DNA of 62,779 bases from a virus. This document shows, one piece after another, positions 1 through 9,217 of the stretch. Both the position numbers and the translations under genes were made by a program. How positions within the stretch are numbered: the stretch's first letter is position 1; each line of letters opens with the position of its first letter. The notes under the pieces were generated by a model. That model saw only the letters and a list, made by a program, of their open reading frames with translations. It did no database searches and was not told the origin of the DNA. Where the stretch lies: the IMG/VR virus record IMGVR_UViG_3300010413_002075, positions 1-62,779 of that record. The stretch is one strand, 5' to 3'.

Positions 1-228
1 CTTCACACAAACGACAGGTTTGCCATCAGGTTCTAGTGCCTTGGTTGCAATATAGCGGTCAATGTCCGCTAAAAATTTCCATCCTGTCCCGCCACCAAGT
101 CGCAATGGTTTGCCGTCTATAGTAAGATAATTCTCAGCAAATGATACTGGGTCTATCTTAAGAACCTCTTTCTTCAGGTCTTCAAACCATTTTTCCATAG
201 TGGAATGGGACTTGCTGTTTGTCGCCAC
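1..228 (-). CDS. Probable terminase large subunit, N-terminus (partial)
   Basis: The 76 codons present run off the left edge of the window. The N-terminal region reads KIDPVSFAENYLTIDGKPL, then GWKFLADIDRYI, the kind of segment that precedes the ATPase domain in phage TerL proteins; the Walker motifs would lie outside the window, so the call is tentative. I chose the GTG at 228 because a GGAG lies 7 bases upstream and the GTG overlaps the ligase stop as TAGTG. The in-frame ATG at 198 has no ribosome binding site. Family role: ATP-driven DNA packaging motor and nuclease. Confidence 0.5.
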   Translation of the reverse strand, partial: MATNSKSHSTMEKWFEDLKKEVLKIDPVSFAENYLTIDGKPLRLGGGTGWKFLADIDRYIATKALEPDGKPVVCVK

Positions 229-1778
229 TATTTTGCTCCATCGTATCTCATATAATCGGCCTCATCGTCATCATAATGTTCATCTACATCTGTGCCTACA
301 CGACCGACATCTTCCGAACCTTTTCCTGGCACTACATTTTCTTTGTAATGCCCTTTACGTTCTTGTAAATATTTCTTGAGTTCCTCGTCGGAGAAACTCA
401 CATCTTTGCCTAATAAATTGCGCAAAAAGTATATGAGTGAGTGGATGTTTTTAGTTCCACCGCTGTGTTCACAATGACTGTCGATTGCTTTTTGTAATTC
501 AGGATCTTTTTTGATCCGCTCCACAATCGATTTAGCTTCTTCATTAGCATGACGTATTGATAGTGGCCTGAGAGATGCCTTCGACGTTTTGACTTCTTTG
601 ACAGGCTTATCTGGTCTAAATCTAGACCAACCAACATGTCTAAATTTGCCCGATGGCATACGCTCTTGAAATGTTATTTCTACGACAATTGATTTGCCAG
701 CATCTATATCTTTTTTGAGTTTTGCTTCATCTTCCTTACTCATTCCACTAAGCTTACCAACTTCAAACAATTCGCTTCCTTTGTATTGATACATTGGAAA
801 TACTAACTTGTCTTCTTTCTTGGTGTATTTATTTAATATAACCTCATCAACTTTGGCTTTAGCGCCAGGCTTGTATTTGGCCCATTCGCCATGCGGCTCA
901 TTTGATCCTTTTGCGCCATATTTGTATTCCGAATCTTTTGGTTTTAATACAATACCTTCGGCATTTACTTTCAGCGCATCATTAATGGCTTTATCTTTGT
1001 CAGAATAACTATAGTTGTCCACTATCTTAACGGTATCAGCTCCTTTGCCAATTAAGCTTTTAAGTTTATCATATCTTTCAATATACTTTTGTTTTGTTAT
1101 GTCACTTCCTCCCGACCATAACAAATCGTAAACATAAAATACCATTTTGCCGTCGCCGCTCTTGATTTTTTCCTGTGCCTTTTCAGGAGAACTGCTGACA
1201 ACAGTTTGGATATCCGATATAGATTGTTTGCCCTTAGAGTCTTCCCAGACCAACTCTCCAAGCACAAAACTGCCACTTTTCATCTTGCTCTCTAGATCTT
1301 TTACCAAACTTGGCACATTAGAAGTAAAATCTTCTCCACGTCTAGTATATAATTTTACAGCTCCAGCTTTATCTTTAATGGCCTGGGTCTTAAAACCATC
1401 TAATTTAATTTGTACTACAATTTCACTATCATCGTGGTCTTTTAGAATATCATCGGGATCTTTAAGTTTTTTTAATTTCATTGGTGCAATAGGGCCCAAC
1501 CCTGATGCATGCCGCAATGAAAGAGGTCTACAATTCACACTGGCTTGTTTAACAGTAATAGGATCTTCCTCTGCCGAATTTATTATATCGAGACCAACCT
1601 GTTCGCGGTAACTTTGTACGACACTTTCTACAGTCTCTGTTTTTTTGTTAAGAATGGCGTTTAAGATGTCTTGAACAGAAGCAGGCTTTTCTTTGGCAAA
1701 TGATTGCAAAAAATCATTAAACCAATCTGCTCCTTTTTCATCTCTAACATATATGTCGTTACGAGATACCTTTGTCAT
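228..1778 (-). CDS. ATP-dependent DNA ligase with C-terminal extension
   Basis: 516 aa. It has the nucleotidyltransferase motifs of ATP-dependent ligases: KLDG at 125-128 (Lys125 is the adenylated residue), GELVW at 174-178, EGIVLK at 274-279 and WAKYKP at 299-304, followed by an OB-fold-like region. It seals nicks during replication, repair and recombination. About 100 residues beyond the usual core form an acidic tail (DDDEADYMRYDGAK end). The peptide RPLS[L/I]RH occurs twice, at 84-90 and 404-410, bracketing the catalytic region. Its stop overlaps the start of the putative terminase gene, so the two are probably translationally coupled. Confidence 0.93.
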   Translation of the reverse strand: MTKVSRNDIYVRDEKGADWFNDFLQSFAKEKPASVQDILNAILNKKTETVESVVQSYREQVGLDIINSAEEDPITVKQASVNCRPLSLRHASGLGPIAPMKLKKLKDPDDILKDHDDSEIVVQIKLDGFKTQAIKDKAGAVKLYTRRGEDFTSNVPSLVKDLESKMKSGSFVLGELVWEDSKGKQSISDIQTVVSSSPEKAQEKIKSGDGKMVFYVYDLLWSGGSDITKQKYIERYDKLKSLIGKGADTVKIVDNYSYSDKDKAINDALKVNAEGIVLKPKDSEYKYGAKGSNEPHGEWAKYKPGAKAKVDEVILNKYTKKEDKLVFPMYQYKGSELFEVGKLSGMSKEDEAKLKKDIDAGKSIVVEITFQERMPSGKFRHVGWSRFRPDKPVKEVKTSKASLRPLSIRHANEEAKSIVERIKKDPELQKAIDSHCEHSGGTKNIHSLIYFLRNLLGKDVSFSDEELKKYLQERKGHYKENVVPGKGSEDVGRVGTDVDEHYDDDEADYMRYDGAK

Positions 1779-1787
1779 GGCCGCCTC

Positions 1788-1982
1788 TTAGATGTTGATT
1801 TCTATCTTCCAAGTTTCTTCTGCTTCTTCGATAATCTGTTCTTTCTGCTTGGGCGCACTAGGAGGTTCAATATACGCCCATTCTCTGGCCCATTCCTCTT
1901 CTTCTTCGTTAAATTCTTCATATGCTATTATTTCCTTAATCAATTCCTCTAATTCTTCTGGAATTTCGGTATGATTAACCAT
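1788..1982 (-). CDS. Small acidic hypothetical protein
   Basis: 64 aa, very acidic (EELEELIKEI, EEEEEWAREW) and predicted helical. I recognise no family. The ATG at 1982 is preferred over an in-frame start 12 codons upstream because AGGAG lies just upstream of it and the upstream gene only ends at 1994. It sits between a zinc-ribbon protein and the ligase in a tightly spaced operon. A DNA-mimic or scaffold role is possible but nothing proves it. Confidence 0.6.
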   Translation of the reverse strand: MVNHTEIPEELEELIKEIIAYEEFNEEEEEWAREWAYIEPPSAPKQKEQIIEEAEETWKIEINI

Positions 1983-1993
1983 ATTAGCTCCTA

Positions 1994-2908
1994 TTATGCT
2001 TGATAATTGGTTAGCCAATCAACCCCATCGCCTGAGGCCGGATCAGATGGCTCGTTTAATAGACCTCTATCCTTATATACTGGATATCCATAATCGGAAA
2101 TCAACTGTTGAATAGCAAGCTCTTCGCGAGGCGTAAAATTATATTTGTTCTTGAGTCTTTCATAAGTCTCTTCTATGTTACGTCCAGCCGACACCTTAGA
2201 GTTAATCATAGTCCCAACTATTGCACGCTCAAAAGCACTCACATAAACATTGATAACTGGCGTACTAGCTGTTTTTTCCAGAGCGTCATTCTTTCGCATT
2301 TCTTCGTTTTCACAGCTCATACATACCAATTTGTCATTCACAGTATCATGCCACATTGGTGCAGACGAATTACATTTTTCGCAATGTCCTTCGCTCACCA
2401 GACGGACATCTAAGGATGCTTTCTTTGTTCCAGTTAATTTTTTAATCTGCTTGTCAAGACGATCGATCATATCTTCTAATTGCTTTCTAACCTGATCTAC
2501 CTCACGTTCGTCAATAACCCCTTCTAGGTCTGTTCGCATAGCTTTGCTAATTTCGCCATCCAAGTTTTTCAAGAACGCTTTTGCTCGCTCGCATCCAGGA
2601 ACAGTTTCGCCGGAATGCCGAGGAATTTTAGTAAGCTTGTCTTTAAGATAGCTTGTAAAATCAGCATGATCTCCATGTTCTCTCCAAGTTCGCGGCCCTT
2701 TTTCTTCTTCCTTATGTTCTTCAAACCTACATCCAGGTGCTCCTGGAACTTCTAGGTGGCCCTCGCCAGAAGGTTCTTCTTCGACTATGATGACTTCAGG
2801 CATTTCAGCTTCATCTTCACCAACTAGAAGTTCTGATATATCTTCTAGATCGAAGTCTCGTGCCTCATCGACCATCATAATATCTGTCATGTCATAGAAA
2901 TTTGGCAT
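1994..2908 (-). CDS. Hypothetical protein with zinc ribbon
   Basis: 304 aa from the ATG at 2908, which has AGGAGG 8 bases upstream; a TTG two codons earlier is too close to that site. The N-terminal third is acidic. The middle holds a helical stretch and then a CxxC...CxxC ribbon (CEKCNSS ... CMSCENEE). The C-terminal part is globular and ends VDWLTNYQA. The function is unknown. It lies in the packaging/virion operon, so a structural or assembly role is a guess from context. Confidence 0.7.
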   Translation of the reverse strand: MPNFYDMTDIMMVDEARDFDLEDISELLVGEDEAEMPEVIIVEEEPSGEGHLEVPGAPGCRFEEHKEEEKGPRTWREHGDHADFTSYLKDKLTKIPRHSGETVPGCERAKAFLKNLDGEISKAMRTDLEGVIDEREVDQVRKQLEDMIDRLDKQIKKLTGTKKASLDVRLVSEGHCEKCNSSAPMWHDTVNDKLVCMSCENEEMRKNDALEKTASTPVINVYVSAFERAIVGTMINSKVSAGRNIEETYERLKNKYNFTPREELAIQQLISDYGYPVYKDRGLLNEPSDPASGDGVDWLTNYQA

Positions 2909-2925
2909 CTCCAAATCCTCCTAAT

Positions 2926-3594
2926 TTATCTGTTTACTTGTCTTGGGCCAAACCATGCGTCTGATAATTCCCATAACAAGCCAGTATCAGCTCTTTTGTC
3001 TTCATATTTTTGCCTGTATTCGGCCAGATATTTTTCTATTTTATCGAATGTATCTGCATATTCGGCTTTAACGCGACTGAGTTTTTCTAACAAGCTGTCC
3101 AGTATATCAGCTTTTTCTTCGTCGCCAGCTTTGTCATATTTGTCACCAAGTTTAATTAGTTCTTCGACTGTACTAAATCCAAGTAGACTGAACAGCCCAA
3201 AGAACAAATTACGACTTTCGTTGTTATCAGCATAAAATCCTAGCGGATATCCATATAATCCATCTAACCCAATTCCATGAAAGGTTTGGGGATAAAGAGG
3301 ACTCCCTTTAAATGCCGGAACTCTTTTGCCTGCCGCCGTATCGCCAAAATCACAATCAACTTTGCCATGTTCCTCTAATATCTTATCAGCATAAGGACAA
3401 TTGCGACATTCTTTATGATAAGCATAAACCAGCCTATTAGCTTTTCCAACTTCTTCAAGTTCCTTTTCATCTTCAATAGGAGCCATTCTTATTATTGATT
3501 TACCGGCATTTTCACATGCTTCTGGAATAGGTAAACCAAAAGGACAGGCGCGAACATTTTTACCACGTATTGTGGCTTTTTTGTTTTTAGGCAT
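2926..3594 (-). CDS. Hypothetical cysteine-cluster protein
   Basis: 222 aa. The N-terminal half has clustered cysteines (ACPFGLPIPEAC, ECRNCPYADK, KVDCDFGD), consistent with bound zinc or possibly an Fe-S cluster. The C-terminal half is mostly helical (LLEKLSRVKAEYADTFDKI). I recognise no family. It overlaps the upstream DUF5661 gene by 8 bases and is followed closely by the zinc-ribbon gene, so all three are probably made from one message. Confidence 0.65.
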   Translation of the reverse strand: MPKNKKATIRGKNVRACPFGLPIPEACENAGKSIIRMAPIEDEKELEEVGKANRLVYAYHKECRNCPYADKILEEHGKVDCDFGDTAAGKRVPAFKGSPLYPQTFHGIGLDGLYGYPLGFYADNNESRNLFFGLFSLLGFSTVEELIKLGDKYDKAGDEEKADILDSLLEKLSRVKAEYADTFDKIEKYLAEYRQKYEDKRADTGLLWELSDAWFGPRQVNR

Positions 3595-4543
3595 TTTTTT
3601 GAACCGGTGACCCAGGATATTTTCGTCTTAAATCATCAACATACTTCTTAGCTTCTGGTCTAACTTCATCTGCATTTCCCTTAAAACTTCGTTCATCAGA
3701 GGTTTGGTCGGTATCTAAGTTAACAACTTCGACATCTATTGTGGTGGTCCCTAACCATGCAGACTCATCCCATGTTATTTTGTATCGTCCAGAAGCAGCT
3801 TTAACTGGCATTCCATAATCTAAATTACGACGCCAAAATGCCGGAACAAAATCCCTACATTCGTCTTTATGAATTTGCTTCAATTTAGTATAGTACTTTT
3901 GGTCCTTCTTTTTCTTGCCATCTTTAAATTCTTCTGACAAATGATCTCGTGCAATTTCACGCGCTAAGTCGGGATTATTAGTATGTTCCATTTCTACTTC
4001 TTGGCCCATTTCTAATTCTTTTTTGTTAAGTTTGTCTTCTGTAATGCCATCGCCTTCTCCGCCATGCAATACATCTTCATACAGCATTTCCTCTTTGTTT
4101 ACTTTCTTTTTCTTTTCTTTTTTCTCTTTAGATACCTTTACAACGCCAGGAAGTGGAGCTTCGCCACGGACTCCAGCGACCGCATTAGGACCGCCGTCAT
4201 CTTTGTAATTGCCACCACCAAACAATTTAGAAATTGCTGCCCAACTTTTCCCTGTTATTTCTTTTACCAATCGTTCAAAATCACTGTCTCTAGCTTTGTC
4301 ATCAGCAGGTTGTGCTTGACCAGTAGGCTGAGCCTTTTGAACTTGGGCTCTCATTTGTTCCAAAGAAGCAACTTGGGTTTCTATATTTTTAACCAATTTA
4401 TTTACCTGATCTATCTGTGCAGGCAAATTCTGCAACATAGGACTAAGCTTATCTAATTCAGTCTTTAAAGTATTAACATTTTGCGTAGTAGTAGTTGCCG
4501 GTAGTCCTTGTTGTGGCTGCGCTCGCTTTGAAATCATTTTCAT
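3587..4543 (-). CDS. Coiled-coil protein with DUF5661-like segment
   Basis: 318 aa. Residues 20-75 form a coiled coil (LKTELDKLSPMLQNLPAQI). A Gly/Lys-rich linker follows, then a segment beginning ELEMGQEVEMEHTNNPDLA and running through IARDHLSEE to YYTKLKQIHKDEC. That segment has the EHT/DHL/YY pattern of the DUF5661 family, which is common in environmental phages and has no known function. The C-terminal 90 residues are a separate small domain. Its ATG overlaps the upstream stop as TAATG. Probably a virion-associated protein. Confidence 0.65.
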   Translation of the reverse strand: MKMISKRAQPQQGLPATTTTQNVNTLKTELDKLSPMLQNLPAQIDQVNKLVKNIETQVASLEQMRAQVQKAQPTGQAQPADDKARDSDFERLVKEITGKSWAAISKLFGGGNYKDDGGPNAVAGVRGEAPLPGVVKVSKEKKEKKKKVNKEEMLYEDVLHGGEGDGITEDKLNKKELEMGQEVEMEHTNNPDLAREIARDHLSEEFKDGKKKKDQKYYTKLKQIHKDECRDFVPAFWRRNLDYGMPVKAASGRYKITWDESAWLGTTTIDVEVVNLDTDQTSDERSFKGNADEVRPEAKKYVDDLRRKYPGSPVQKNA

Positions 4544-5310
4544 TAAAGGGCCCTCACTAATCTTCTTTGTTGTATTAACATATCAGAAATTGTTTTGGTT
4601 AGAGGAACTAGCGGGAGAAGTTTAAACTTTATTAACATCTCAATTCCATTGTCGTCATCTATCTTAACAATTTCATTCATTTTATCTTGTACAAATTTTA
4701 CAGGAAGATCTTGTATTTTCTTCCTATTGTTCATCATTGCTGTCTTCAATTTTTCTTCTATTTTAAATCCAAATCGAACGGCGAATTTAATAGCTCTTAA
4801 AATTCTTCTAGCATCAACGCCAATTGTGATTTCTGGATCAACCGGACAACGGATAATCCCAGCTTGAATATCCCCAATTCCTTCACCAGTTAAATCGTAT
4901 ACAGTCGTAAAATCCATACTTTCAAGCAAAGTATTCATTGTGAAATCTCTGCTATATAGTTCTAATTTCATGGAATCTATGTCTTTTACGCCTTCCTTTT
5001 TAAGCGCTTCCTCTACGCCAGGCGCCACAAAATTACTAGAAAAATCTATGTGTACACCCATGATATCGATTGATGCATGCCCATCATCATATGTTCGATA
5101 TGTGCTATTGGGCATAGACTTGCTTATTCGTTCAGCCAGCAATAATGAATTTTTAGAACCAGTTGTTAGGTCTATATCTTTAATATCCGACTTACCACTG
5201 CGTTTTCCCAATATGCGATCTCGTGGCACACCACCTACAATAAATGGTTTGCCAAACTTGGATGCACGAGCAATTTGCTCTATTTGAGACAGTAGTTCGT
5301 CAATTTTCAT
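4543..5310 (-). CDS. tRNA nucleotidyltransferase / poly(A) polymerase head-domain protein
   Basis: 255 aa from the ATG at 5310 (GGAA upstream). It shows class II CCA-adding enzyme motifs: GGVPRD at 26-31, catalytic DID at 45-47, RDFTMN at 121-126 and the neck-type DARRILRA at 166-173. Full bacterial CCA enzymes are usually near 400 aa; this protein keeps the head and neck but has little tail, so the exact specificity (CCA addition, repair or A-tailing) is uncertain. It may maintain the 3' ends of the phage's own tRNAs, several of which lack an encoded CCA. Confidence 0.85.
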   Translation of the reverse strand: MKIDELLSQIEQIARASKFGKPFIVGGVPRDRILGKRSGKSDIKDIDLTTGSKNSLLLAERISKSMPNSTYRTYDDGHASIDIMGVHIDFSSNFVAPGVEEALKKEGVKDIDSMKLELYSRDFTMNTLLESMDFTTVYDLTGEGIGDIQAGIIRCPVDPEITIGVDARRILRAIKFAVRFGFKIEEKLKTAMMNNRKKIQDLPVKFVQDKMNEIVKIDDDNGIEMLIKFKLLPLVPLTKTISDMLIQQRRLVRAL

Positions 5311-5314
5311 AGTT

Positions 5315-6760
5315 TTATTCCGTTGGCAATTCTTTCTTAACTTCTCCAACAGGCTTGCTCATTAACTCACCAGTGTCTATAGGTTTGGCTGCTGGAGGAG
5401 ATGGTGGTACAGCTAATGCTGGTACTGGCGCAGCTGGAGGAACAGGTTCTTTGGGTTTGCTTGTTCCACTCCCGCGCAGCTTAGCAACAATATTTTCTAC
5501 CTTATTACTTGCGTATCCAAATGATTCGATCAGTTTGGCCTGAGCATCAGTCAGCTCTGGAAAATAACTGGCCATGCCCATTTCATTCAATAGAATATCA
5601 ATACTGGCCAATTCGCGTATCATATCCCGTGATTTAAGTGCCTTACTTATAGCTTCAAGACGATTAATCACAGATTGTACATTTGTCATTTGGGCGCTTT
5701 GAGGCGGAAGATTTGGTTCTTTTGAAGCCCCTTCAGGCAATGACTGCATTACATCTTCGCCAACTTCTGGTTCAGCAGCGATCTTATGTAAAAACTCGGC
5801 GCCTTCATCAAAACCAAATTTACTCATTCTGTTTGCTGAACGGATTATACAATCTTGTATGGAAGCATAAACATCCAATTTGCTAACGCTTTTTTCCAAC
5901 TTATATAACTCATCATATATATGATCTAGATCTTGTTTTGGAAGAATATCATTATATTTTTCAACTAATCGTTTAAAAGAACGCAACCTGGCTTTCATTT
6001 GGTTTTTAAACCGATTAGCTTTATGCAATTCTTCCTCTCGTCTAGTTCGCTCTCTATTTTGTTGGCGTGTAGACATATACATTTTGTCATCAGCACGATC
6101 CTCTTTACTCACCCATGATTCTGGAAGAGAATAGGCAGGCTCAAATGCTTCTTTGATAAATTTGGCTGTTTTCACGTTATACTTCTCCGTAGTTCCATCT
6201 TCGTAGTATCGCATCCAATTTACAAACTTTTGTTTTTCATCTGAATCCCAATCTAATGTAAAGTGGTCTATAGCTTCCTGCCTATCCAGCTTTTTGGCAT
6301 GCAAAGAAGCATAAATATTTTTCAAAGCGCTTATCCATCTATCTACATCATATATAGGTTCACGATTTTCTTTTCCTGCAATATTTGGATAAGCTTTCTT
6401 AGATAGCCTATCACACAACCACTTGTGTATGAGCAATCTATGATCTGTTAAATCATCTAGCTTATATTCGCCACCACGTCTATGTTTCATCATAAAATGA
6501 TGTAAATCTTTCTTACGCATTGGATCAACTTTCATTCCAAATGTATCATCTAAAATATCATCGGCAAATCGTATAATGAAAAAATATGCATTATAATCCT
6601 CATCATTATCTACGCCTAAATCACTAGCATATTGTGCGTCTGCGACTAACTCGTCTATTAGGGCATCACTCATACCCTTTTGAGTAGCCTCATGGAGCCG
6701 TCTTCTCATATAATCATTAATGGTACCTTCTTGAAAAGCACGTACAATTTTATTTGTCAT
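5315..6760 (-). CDS. Hypothetical virion-region protein with helical-pair motif
   Basis: 481 aa from the ATG at 6760 (GAGGAG four bases upstream). Largely helical and charged, with basic coiled-coil segments near 230-300. A segment around 315-345 (IIRSANRMSKFGFDEGAEFL) matches the LADxLDxxGxxxEAxxID motif of the neighbouring virion-region genes. The C-terminus is Pro/Ala-rich (PVPPAAPVPALAVPPSPPAA). It overlaps the upstream gene by 11 bases. A portal, adaptor or other head protein is possible from its place near the terminase genes, but I do not recognise it. Confidence 0.65.
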   Translation of the reverse strand: MTNKIVRAFQEGTINDYMRRRLHEATQKGMSDALIDELVADAQYASDLGVDNDEDYNAYFFIIRFADDILDDTFGMKVDPMRKKDLHHFMMKHRRGGEYKLDDLTDHRLLIHKWLCDRLSKKAYPNIAGKENREPIYDVDRWISALKNIYASLHAKKLDRQEAIDHFTLDWDSDEKQKFVNWMRYYEDGTTEKYNVKTAKFIKEAFEPAYSLPESWVSKEDRADDKMYMSTRQQNRERTRREEELHKANRFKNQMKARLRSFKRLVEKYNDILPKQDLDHIYDELYKLEKSVSKLDVYASIQDCIIRSANRMSKFGFDEGAEFLHKIAAEPEVGEDVMQSLPEGASKEPNLPPQSAQMTNVQSVINRLEAISKALKSRDMIRELASIDILLNEMGMASYFPELTDAQAKLIESFGYASNKVENIVAKLRGSGTSKPKEPVPPAAPVPALAVPPSPPAAKPIDTGELMSKPVGEVKKELPTE

Positions 6761-7478
6761 TAGGCTCCTCTTCGAATTCAGCGTCCTGCAGGTCCTCAAG
6801 CTTTACTGGTTCAGGCAATGCTTGTGGCCTATACGTGGTATTAGCCATCTTTTCATTAAGCTTTTCTAAAAACAACATCGCTCTTTCGGGTTCGAAATCA
6901 GCGATGCACTCTCTTATAACATCTCGTATAACTGCTATTTGATCGTTGAAAACCGTAATATTTACATTATGATCTATTGTTTTATCCGCTAATCCTTCTA
7001 CAAATTTTTTGTATTGGGCTAACAAATTCATTTGTCGATCCATAAATTGTCTTAATTCCTTGTCTCCTTTAGATGCTGATTCTTCCCCACTCGCTACAGC
7101 ATTAAACCAGTATTCCATTCTGGTTTCTATTATTTTATCTAATTCTAAAATCTTTCTAGCGACATCTAGTTTGGAATCTACTATTTCATTTAGCTTGCGA
7201 TTATATGCATCCGATGCTTCAAGTTGTTTCTGGCGGTCTTGTTCTTCAACCATTTGTTTCTGCACGCGGCCAGCTTCTTGTATGTCTTTCAACACTCTGC
7301 CTTCTAATTGCAAATGATCTTTTCTAAATTTTTGAAGCGTTACAGACGAAAGCCATAAACCTTTATTATTAGGATATTTCTCTTTCAACTTGGCTTCAAC
7401 ACCACGAACAGATTCGCCGTTGTTGAGCATTTCAATAATTTCTTCTTTATCCGGATGCTTTAATATTTTCTTGCTCAT
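6750..7478 (-). CDS. Putative terminase small subunit-like HTH protein
   Basis: 242 aa. The N-terminal 50 residues look like a helix-turn-helix (EIIEMLNNGESVRGVEAKL ... LSSVTLQKFRKDH), similar in layout to DNA-binding domains of phage small terminases. A long helical core with repeated Gln/Glu/Lys (VQKQMVEEQDRQKQLEASDA) and an acidic tail follow. Small terminase subunits recognise packaging sites and recruit TerL. The ATG at 7478 overlaps the upstream stop (TAATG). The call rests on architecture and on the putative TerL about 6 kb downstream; another DNA-binding role is possible. Confidence 0.45.
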   Translation of the reverse strand: MSKKILKHPDKEEIIEMLNNGESVRGVEAKLKEKYPNNKGLWLSSVTLQKFRKDHLQLEGRVLKDIQEAGRVQKQMVEEQDRQKQLEASDAYNRKLNEIVDSKLDVARKILELDKIIETRMEYWFNAVASGEESASKGDKELRQFMDRQMNLLAQYKKFVEGLADKTIDHNVNITVFNDQIAVIRDVIRECIADFEPERAMLFLEKLNEKMANTTYRPQALPEPVKLEDLQDAEFEEEPNDK

Positions 7479-8068
7479 TACCAAATCTCTTTGCCTCGGC
7501 GCTCATTATAATAATTTCTCATAAGCTCATAAGTTCTCGGATCTTTTTCTCTGCCTTCTCCACTTTTAATACGACTGACTATTCCATATAGTTCCTTCAG
7601 CTTTTCAAAGTCTTTAGCATATTCTTTCTGATCAATCTCTTTTCCCTCATAAGCTCCCTGTCCCCAAATCTCATCTTCTAATTCAATAACACTATCCACC
7701 AATTTTATGATATCGTTTTGAACTTGATACCACATAGATGCCCCGGCTTGTCCGGTTCCTGGTGTCTGATATGAACGGACATTTTCTTTTAATAGATTTT
7801 GTACGATCTGCATTACTTCTTCAGTAATATCGTAATCTATTTTGCTCTCTGGATCTCTTTGTTTCTCTTGTAGGGTTCTTTCTAAATCCAAAACTAATTG
7901 CATCACTCTAGGCGATGGTTGATCTGGTGACGCTTCTTCTTCTACCCTTTTTTGAATTATGTCATGTATCTCGGCCGCCTCTTTAATAATAGAGTCCAGG
8001 GCCTCCGCCTCACCATGAAAGCCTCTAGCATCCAATATGTCAGCTAACATGATTAGGCTATCAATCAT
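7478..8068 (-). CDS. Hypothetical protein with N-terminal helical-pair motif
   Basis: 196 aa, predicted helical. Residues 3-33 (LIMLADILDARGFHGEAEAL, then DSIIKEAAE) carry the LADxLDxxGxxxEAxxLDxxIxKxAE motif also found in the neighbours. The rest is charged with regular leucines. It is coupled to the gene on each side by TAATG overlaps. No enzymatic motif is visible; I infer a virion or assembly protein. Confidence 0.65.
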   Translation of the reverse strand: MIDSLIMLADILDARGFHGEAEALDSIIKEAAEIHDIIQKRVEEEASPDQPSPRVMQLVLDLERTLQEKQRDPESKIDYDITEEVMQIVQNLLKENVRSYQTPGTGQAGASMWYQVQNDIIKLVDSVIELEDEIWGQGAYEGKEIDQKEYAKDFEKLKELYGIVSRIKSGEGREKDPRTYELMRNYYNERRGKEIW

Positions 8069-9207
8069 TAGTTTACCCTGTTTGTAATATTCTCTCGGCT
8101 ATCAAAAATTCTGTGCGGAATAGCATATCCTGACGAATCTGGCGTTTGTGCTGCCACTGACCCACCTGGATGTTCATTACCGTCATAATCGGTCCAACCA
8201 GTTTCCCAATTGTAGATCTGTCCATCAAGCGGGCATTGGAAAGTGCTTTCACCAACTCTTCCTACTTGAACACCAACATGATCCGGACAATATCTTGTGC
8301 TCAAGTGTCCTGCTTCTACATGTTGCATGGTGTGAACATGATGTTTTTCTCTACCTTCTCGGTCTACTCTTTCTTGTTTAGTTTTTGGTTCACGAACCTG
8401 CAAGGCGTGATGATGTTTAGCATCATATCGTTTACTTTGTTCTGTGTCTCCTTCACCCTTGTAATCAAGAAAATCTTCAGCCTGTTTGTTTATAAATCCG
8501 TCGATCAAGTTTGCTTCTTCAACTGCACCAACTTTATCAAGGCGATCTGCTAATTCAGCTAGCTTTTGTAATGTTTCTTGTTTGGTTCCAAGGCTAAGCT
8601 CTTGCTTTTCTGCCGGAGGAGGAAGTGTGGTTCCTTCTTCATCTTTCACACCAAACTTATCATAATGGTTATCCAAAAGCTTTTTCAGATTGTCCAAATT
8701 ATTTTTGTGCGGATGGCTGAAATAAATATCCAAGAAAGATAAAATATGATTTACCCAATCTGTTTTGCCAAATTCATCGTCTTCGATATATCTGTCTTCG
8801 TAGCCGGCTTGTTTCTTCATTTGCTGTTTGAGATTGGCAATAACCCCACCTTCTTCAGAATATTCTTTGGAGAATTTCATGTATTCTCCTAACATACTGA
8901 CCAACTGATCGTGAAGTTCTTTAGTAGGCTCTGCTAAAAACTTTTCTGTTATCTCTGGGATAGGTGACGATTTTTCTCTGGCACCCGGAATAAGTCCTTC
9001 TGCTGGTGGGCCAGCTTCTTCTTGTTTTTGTTCTTCAAAAAATCGTTCCGGTTGATGCTCTGGAAGGTCTAGCTCTTCCTCGGCCATACCTTCACCAAGT
9101 TTAGACAAACCTTCTAACAAAGCGTCAATTGCTGCCGCTTTTTCAAACTCTCCTTCTTTGTCCAAGCGATCTGCTAATGCTATTAGTTCTTTAATGTTGA
9201 AAGCCAT
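8068..9207 (-). CDS. Hypothetical virion-region protein with two helical-pair motifs
   Basis: 379 aa with a strong ribosome binding site (TAAGGAG). The motif LADRLDKEGEFEKAAAID is at the N-terminus and is repeated near residue 220 as LADRLDKVGAVEEANLID. The C-terminal 100 residues are rich in His and Cys (HHVHTMQHVEAGHLSTRYC ... CPLDGQIYNW), suggesting a metal-binding module. Acidic linkers separate the parts. It follows the large highly translated gene at 9218-10945. Function unknown. Confidence 0.65.
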   Translation of the reverse strand: MAFNIKELIALADRLDKEGEFEKAAAIDALLEGLSKLGEGMAEEELDLPEHQPERFFEEQKQEEAGPPAEGLIPGAREKSSPIPEITEKFLAEPTKELHDQLVSMLGEYMKFSKEYSEEGGVIANLKQQMKKQAGYEDRYIEDDEFGKTDWVNHILSFLDIYFSHPHKNNLDNLKKLLDNHYDKFGVKDEEGTTLPPPAEKQELSLGTKQETLQKLAELADRLDKVGAVEEANLIDGFINKQAEDFLDYKGEGDTEQSKRYDAKHHHALQVREPKTKQERVDREGREKHHVHTMQHVEAGHLSTRYCPDHVGVQVGRVGESTFQCPLDGQIYNWETGWTDYDGNEHPGGSVAAQTPDSSGYAIPHRIFDSRENITNRVN

Positions 9208-9217
9208 TTTTTACTCC

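Noticed and set aside
808-1611. Plus-strand open frames opposite the ligase gene
   Set aside because: They have no ribosome binding sites or recognisable motifs and lie opposite well-supported minus-strand coding sequence. The same holds for the other plus-strand frames across the window.
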